From an uncultured Clostridia bacterium (lineage in GTDB: Bacteria > Bacillota > Clostridia > Oscillospirales > CAG-272), in assembly GCA_947367285.1 (NCBI GenBank), contig CANBDB010000090.1, forward strand, positions 1 to 6,456: 6,456 bases of DNA. The letters run 5' to 3'. How positions within the stretch are numbered: position 1 is the first letter of the stretch; each line of letters opens with the position of its first letter. The translations under genes and the position numbers were made by a program. Positions 5,537 to 6,456 of this stretch are shown here, piece after piece. The notes beneath the pieces are model-generated. The model did not search any database and was not told the origin of the DNA. It saw nothing but the letters and a program-made list of their open reading frames with translations.

Positions 5537-5537
5537 T
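5524..5537. promoter_or_regulatory. LexA (SOS) box 3, one mismatch
   Basis: CGAACAAATGTTTT contains GAAC-AAAT-GTTT (5525-5536), differing from box 2 at one base of the 12-bp core. GTTT half-sites occur in genuine Gram-positive LexA boxes. It lies 63 bases before the sigma-like gene. No convincing promoter hexamers overlap it. Confidence 0.5.
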
Positions 5538-5599
5538 TGTTTGTGGGGGAAAGAAAGAATAAAGAATAAAGAAGAAATGAAAAGGAAAGGATGATGTAA

Positions 5600-5950
5600 A
5601 TGGAAGGTTGTTTTACCACAGAGGTCTCGAAGCTCGCGCGAGTTGAGGCGGACCGTTATTTGCGCTCGTACAGAAGGATGAATTCTTTGCTTCGCTCGTC
5701 GCGAACGTTTTACAGACTTGAGGCGGATGCCTCGTGCTTGGATGAAGCTGCCATCCAGGCGCAGATGTATTCCTTGCGAGCTCTCGTGCTTTCGCTTGAC
5801 GACGTGCAGTGTAGGGCACTGCTCTATAATTACTACATCAAGGGATACACGCTTGAAAAATGTGCTGAGATAATCGGCGTGTCCGAGCGGGGAGTATACC
5901 GACTCAAAAACCGAGCGCTATTGGATTTTTGGGCATTGATGAAAAAATAA
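5600..5950 (+). CDS. Sigma-70 region 4-like / DUF1492-like helix-turn-helix protein
   Basis: 116 residues. The start is ATG 5600 with AAAGG 9 bases upstream; the earlier ATGATG at 5591 runs straight into TAA, and ATG 5578 gives only a 5-codon ORF. The N-terminal two thirds (about 8-65) are helical with basic residues (EADRYLRSYRRMNSLLRS). The C-terminal part LSLDDVQCRALLYNYYIKG (65-82), TLEKCAEIIGVSERGVYRLKNRALLDF (84-110) is a sigma-region-4 type helix-turn-helix, with the recognition helix about 95-106. Lacking region 2, it cannot be a complete sigma factor. It resembles the small DUF1492/phage late-regulator type proteins found in Bacillota prophages and accessory loci, which are presumed DNA-binding regulators. 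GC content is higher than in the preceding block. LexA-type box 3 upstream suggests induction by DNA damage. Which promoters it would act on is unknown. Confidence 0.75.
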   Translation: MEGCFTTEVSKLARVEADRYLRSYRRMNSLLRSSRTFYRLEADASCLDEAAIQAQMYSLRALVLSLDDVQCRALLYNYYIKGYTLEKCAEIIGVSERGVYRLKNRALLDFWALMKK

Positions 5951-5958
5951 TTTTCGCG

Positions 5959-5987
5959 TTGACGCATATCGCGTATATTAGCACAAT
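5959..5987 (+). promoter_or_regulatory. Candidate promoter for the small glycine-zipper gene
   Basis: TTGACG (5959-5964) matches the -35 consensus at five of six positions; 17 bases on, CACAAT (5982-5987) matches the -10 at four of six. The start codon is 48 bases further. There is no terminator after the sigma-like gene, so read-through expression is also possible. Confidence 0.4.
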
Positions 5988-6035
5988 TTTGGGTAAATCT
6001 ATTAATACCAAAATACGTGTCAAGGAGTGAAACTT

Positions 6036-6206
6036 ATGAAAAATATGGGACTTGTTTTCGGTGCTGTTGCGGGTATGGCGATGCTCGGAGTGGGTGTTGC
6101 TATGCTCAGCAATACTAAGGCGGCGCGTCGCAGAAGAATGATCAAAAGAGCGGTCAAGACCGTTCACAACATGGGTTGTGCAATGCAAAAGTTGACCGCA
6201 TTTTAA
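6036..6206 (+). CDS. 56-residue glycine-zipper membrane peptide, unknown function
   Basis: ATG 6036 follows a near-perfect AAGGAG (6022-6027) with an 8-base gap; the frame runs 56 codons to TAA and ends right at a strong terminator, which makes it a convincing gene despite its size. Residues 4-24 are one hydrophobic helix with a G5-xxx-G9-xxx-G13 glycine zipper and further glycines at 18 and 20. This is followed by a strongly basic stretch KAARRRRMIKRAVK (28-41) and an amphipathic tail with Cys48. A single-pass protein with the basic tail in the cytoplasm is expected; glycine zippers favour packing of helices into oligomers. It recalls small YtxH-like proteins of Clostridia, but I cannot assign a family. 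A phage-type or toxin-type hydrophobic peptide is an alternative that the sequence does not settle. Confidence 0.7.
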   Translation: MKNMGLVFGAVAGMAMLGVGVAMLSNTKAARRRRMIKRAVKTVHNMGCAMQKLTAF

Positions 6207-6247
6207 AAGAATAGCTGACGGAGAACATCCGTCAGCTATTCTTTTTT
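6207..6247. terminator. Bidirectional intrinsic terminator
   Basis: A perfect 16-bp stem (6207-6222 with 6228-6243, core GAATAGCTGACGGA) has loop GAACA and is followed by a T run on the plus strand and TTTT on the minus strand. It ends the small peptide gene and the convergent membrane-protein gene, whose stop codon (6232-6234) lies inside the stem. Confidence 0.9.
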
Positions 6248-6456
6248 CTCTCGTTGAGATCCACTATTACAATTAACGGCATCAAGATGAGCAGGGGGAA
6301 TAGAATGTCCTCAAGCATGGCAGGGTATCGGTAAATGATATCGCTCTCGCCTGCCAAAATATCCCTATGAAGCGACAGGGCAAAGATGCCCATGGATGAT
6401 GCGAAAAGTGCAAGTCCTGACCACAGTGTATTATAGGCGAGGGGATACATTGTATT
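6232..6456 (-). CDS. Small two-helix membrane protein, possibly cut at the window edge
   Basis: From ATG at 6448-6450 this would be 72 residues, but the frame stays open to the right edge (AATACA before the ATG), and the ribosome binding site would lie outside the window, so the true start may be further upstream. Two hydrophobic segments are visible: about 9-26 (LWSGLALFASSMGIFALS) and about 48-65 (DILFPLLILMPLIVIVDL), separated by a polar loop, ending in the charged tail NERKKNS. The last codons run into the terminator stem, a common arrangement for minus-strand genes ending at a shared hairpin. I do not recognise the family; a small integral membrane protein is the most that can be said. 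It is convergent with the glycine-zipper gene and so in a different transcript. Confidence 0.6.
   Translation of the reverse strand, partial: NTMYPLAYNTLWSGLALFASSMGIFALSLHRDILAGESDIIYRYPAMLEDILFPLLILMPLIVIVDLNERKKNS

Noticed and set aside
5551..5580. Purine-rich AATAAAG tandem as a possible direct repeat or promoter
   Set aside because: Only two 7-base units occur, and the best hexamer matches nearby are three of six; most likely a low-complexity leader before the ribosome binding site.
5806..5822. 6-bp hairpin GCAGTG-TAGGG-CACTGC in the sigma-like gene
   Set aside because: It is short, inside coding sequence, without a T run or repeat partner; chance is sufficient.
1..6456. CRISPR array, tRNA or rRNA gene, riboswitch
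   Set aside because: No regularly spaced repeats, cloverleaf with an anticodon arm, or conserved aptamer core could be recognised on either strand.

Overview
The window looks like a chromosomal piece of an anaerobic Bacillota genome of the Clostridia type, plausibly an uncultured gut lineage. The reasons are AGGAG-type ribosome binding sites, consensus sigma-A promoters with 17-bp spacers, Gram-positive style LexA operators (GAAC-N4-GTTC), a YdiF/Uup-like ABC-F protein, a REP-associated transposase of the kind common in these genomes, and a small sigma-region-4-like protein. This placement is inference from content; no rRNA or phylogenetic marker is present.

Layout. (1) 1-268: 3' part of a REP-associated (IS200-like, HUH) transposase gene that enters from the left edge. 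A REP-like hairpin with a GTAG foot lies inside its coding sequence. (2) 269-2229: a shared bidirectional terminator, then a complete minus-strand ABC-F ATPase gene of moderate GC. (3) 2230-2434: divergent control region with a perfect consensus promoter facing right and a LexA-type operator right at its expected start site. (4) 2435-2692: small two-knuckle zinc-binding protein of unknown function. (5) 2693-2853: hairpin, second LexA-type box, and a strong ribosome binding site leading only into a 5-codon ORF. (6) 2854-5456: a conspicuously AT-rich island with a signal-less alpha/beta hydrolase (lipase-like, GHSQG) followed by two small exported proteins. The second is a clear lipoprotein, and the pair has its own perfect consensus promoter. 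(7) 5457-5599: hairpin and a third, slightly degenerate LexA-type box in nearly the same local context as the second. (8) 5600-5950: small sigma-70-region-4/DUF1492-like helix-turn-helix protein. (9) 6036-6206: 56-residue glycine-zipper membrane peptide. (10) Bidirectional terminator, then a minus-strand two-helix membrane protein running to the right edge.

How it may fit together. Three copies of the same 12-bp operator core (GAACAAATGTTC or its reverse complement, one copy with a single mismatch) sit ahead of the zinc protein, ahead of the hydrolase island, and ahead of the sigma-like protein. This suggests a DNA-damage (SOS) controlled locus. The AT-rich hydrolase/lipoprotein block lies between two copies of a hairpin + ATTAAAAAA + operator repeat and looks acquired. 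A cytosol-made lipase lacking a signal peptide, next to small cell-surface proteins with an independent strong promoter, resembles the layout of lipase toxins with lipoprotein immunity proteins (the TslA/TilA pair of the Staphylococcus aureus type VII secretion system is the known parallel). That reading is a hypothesis, not something the sequence proves.
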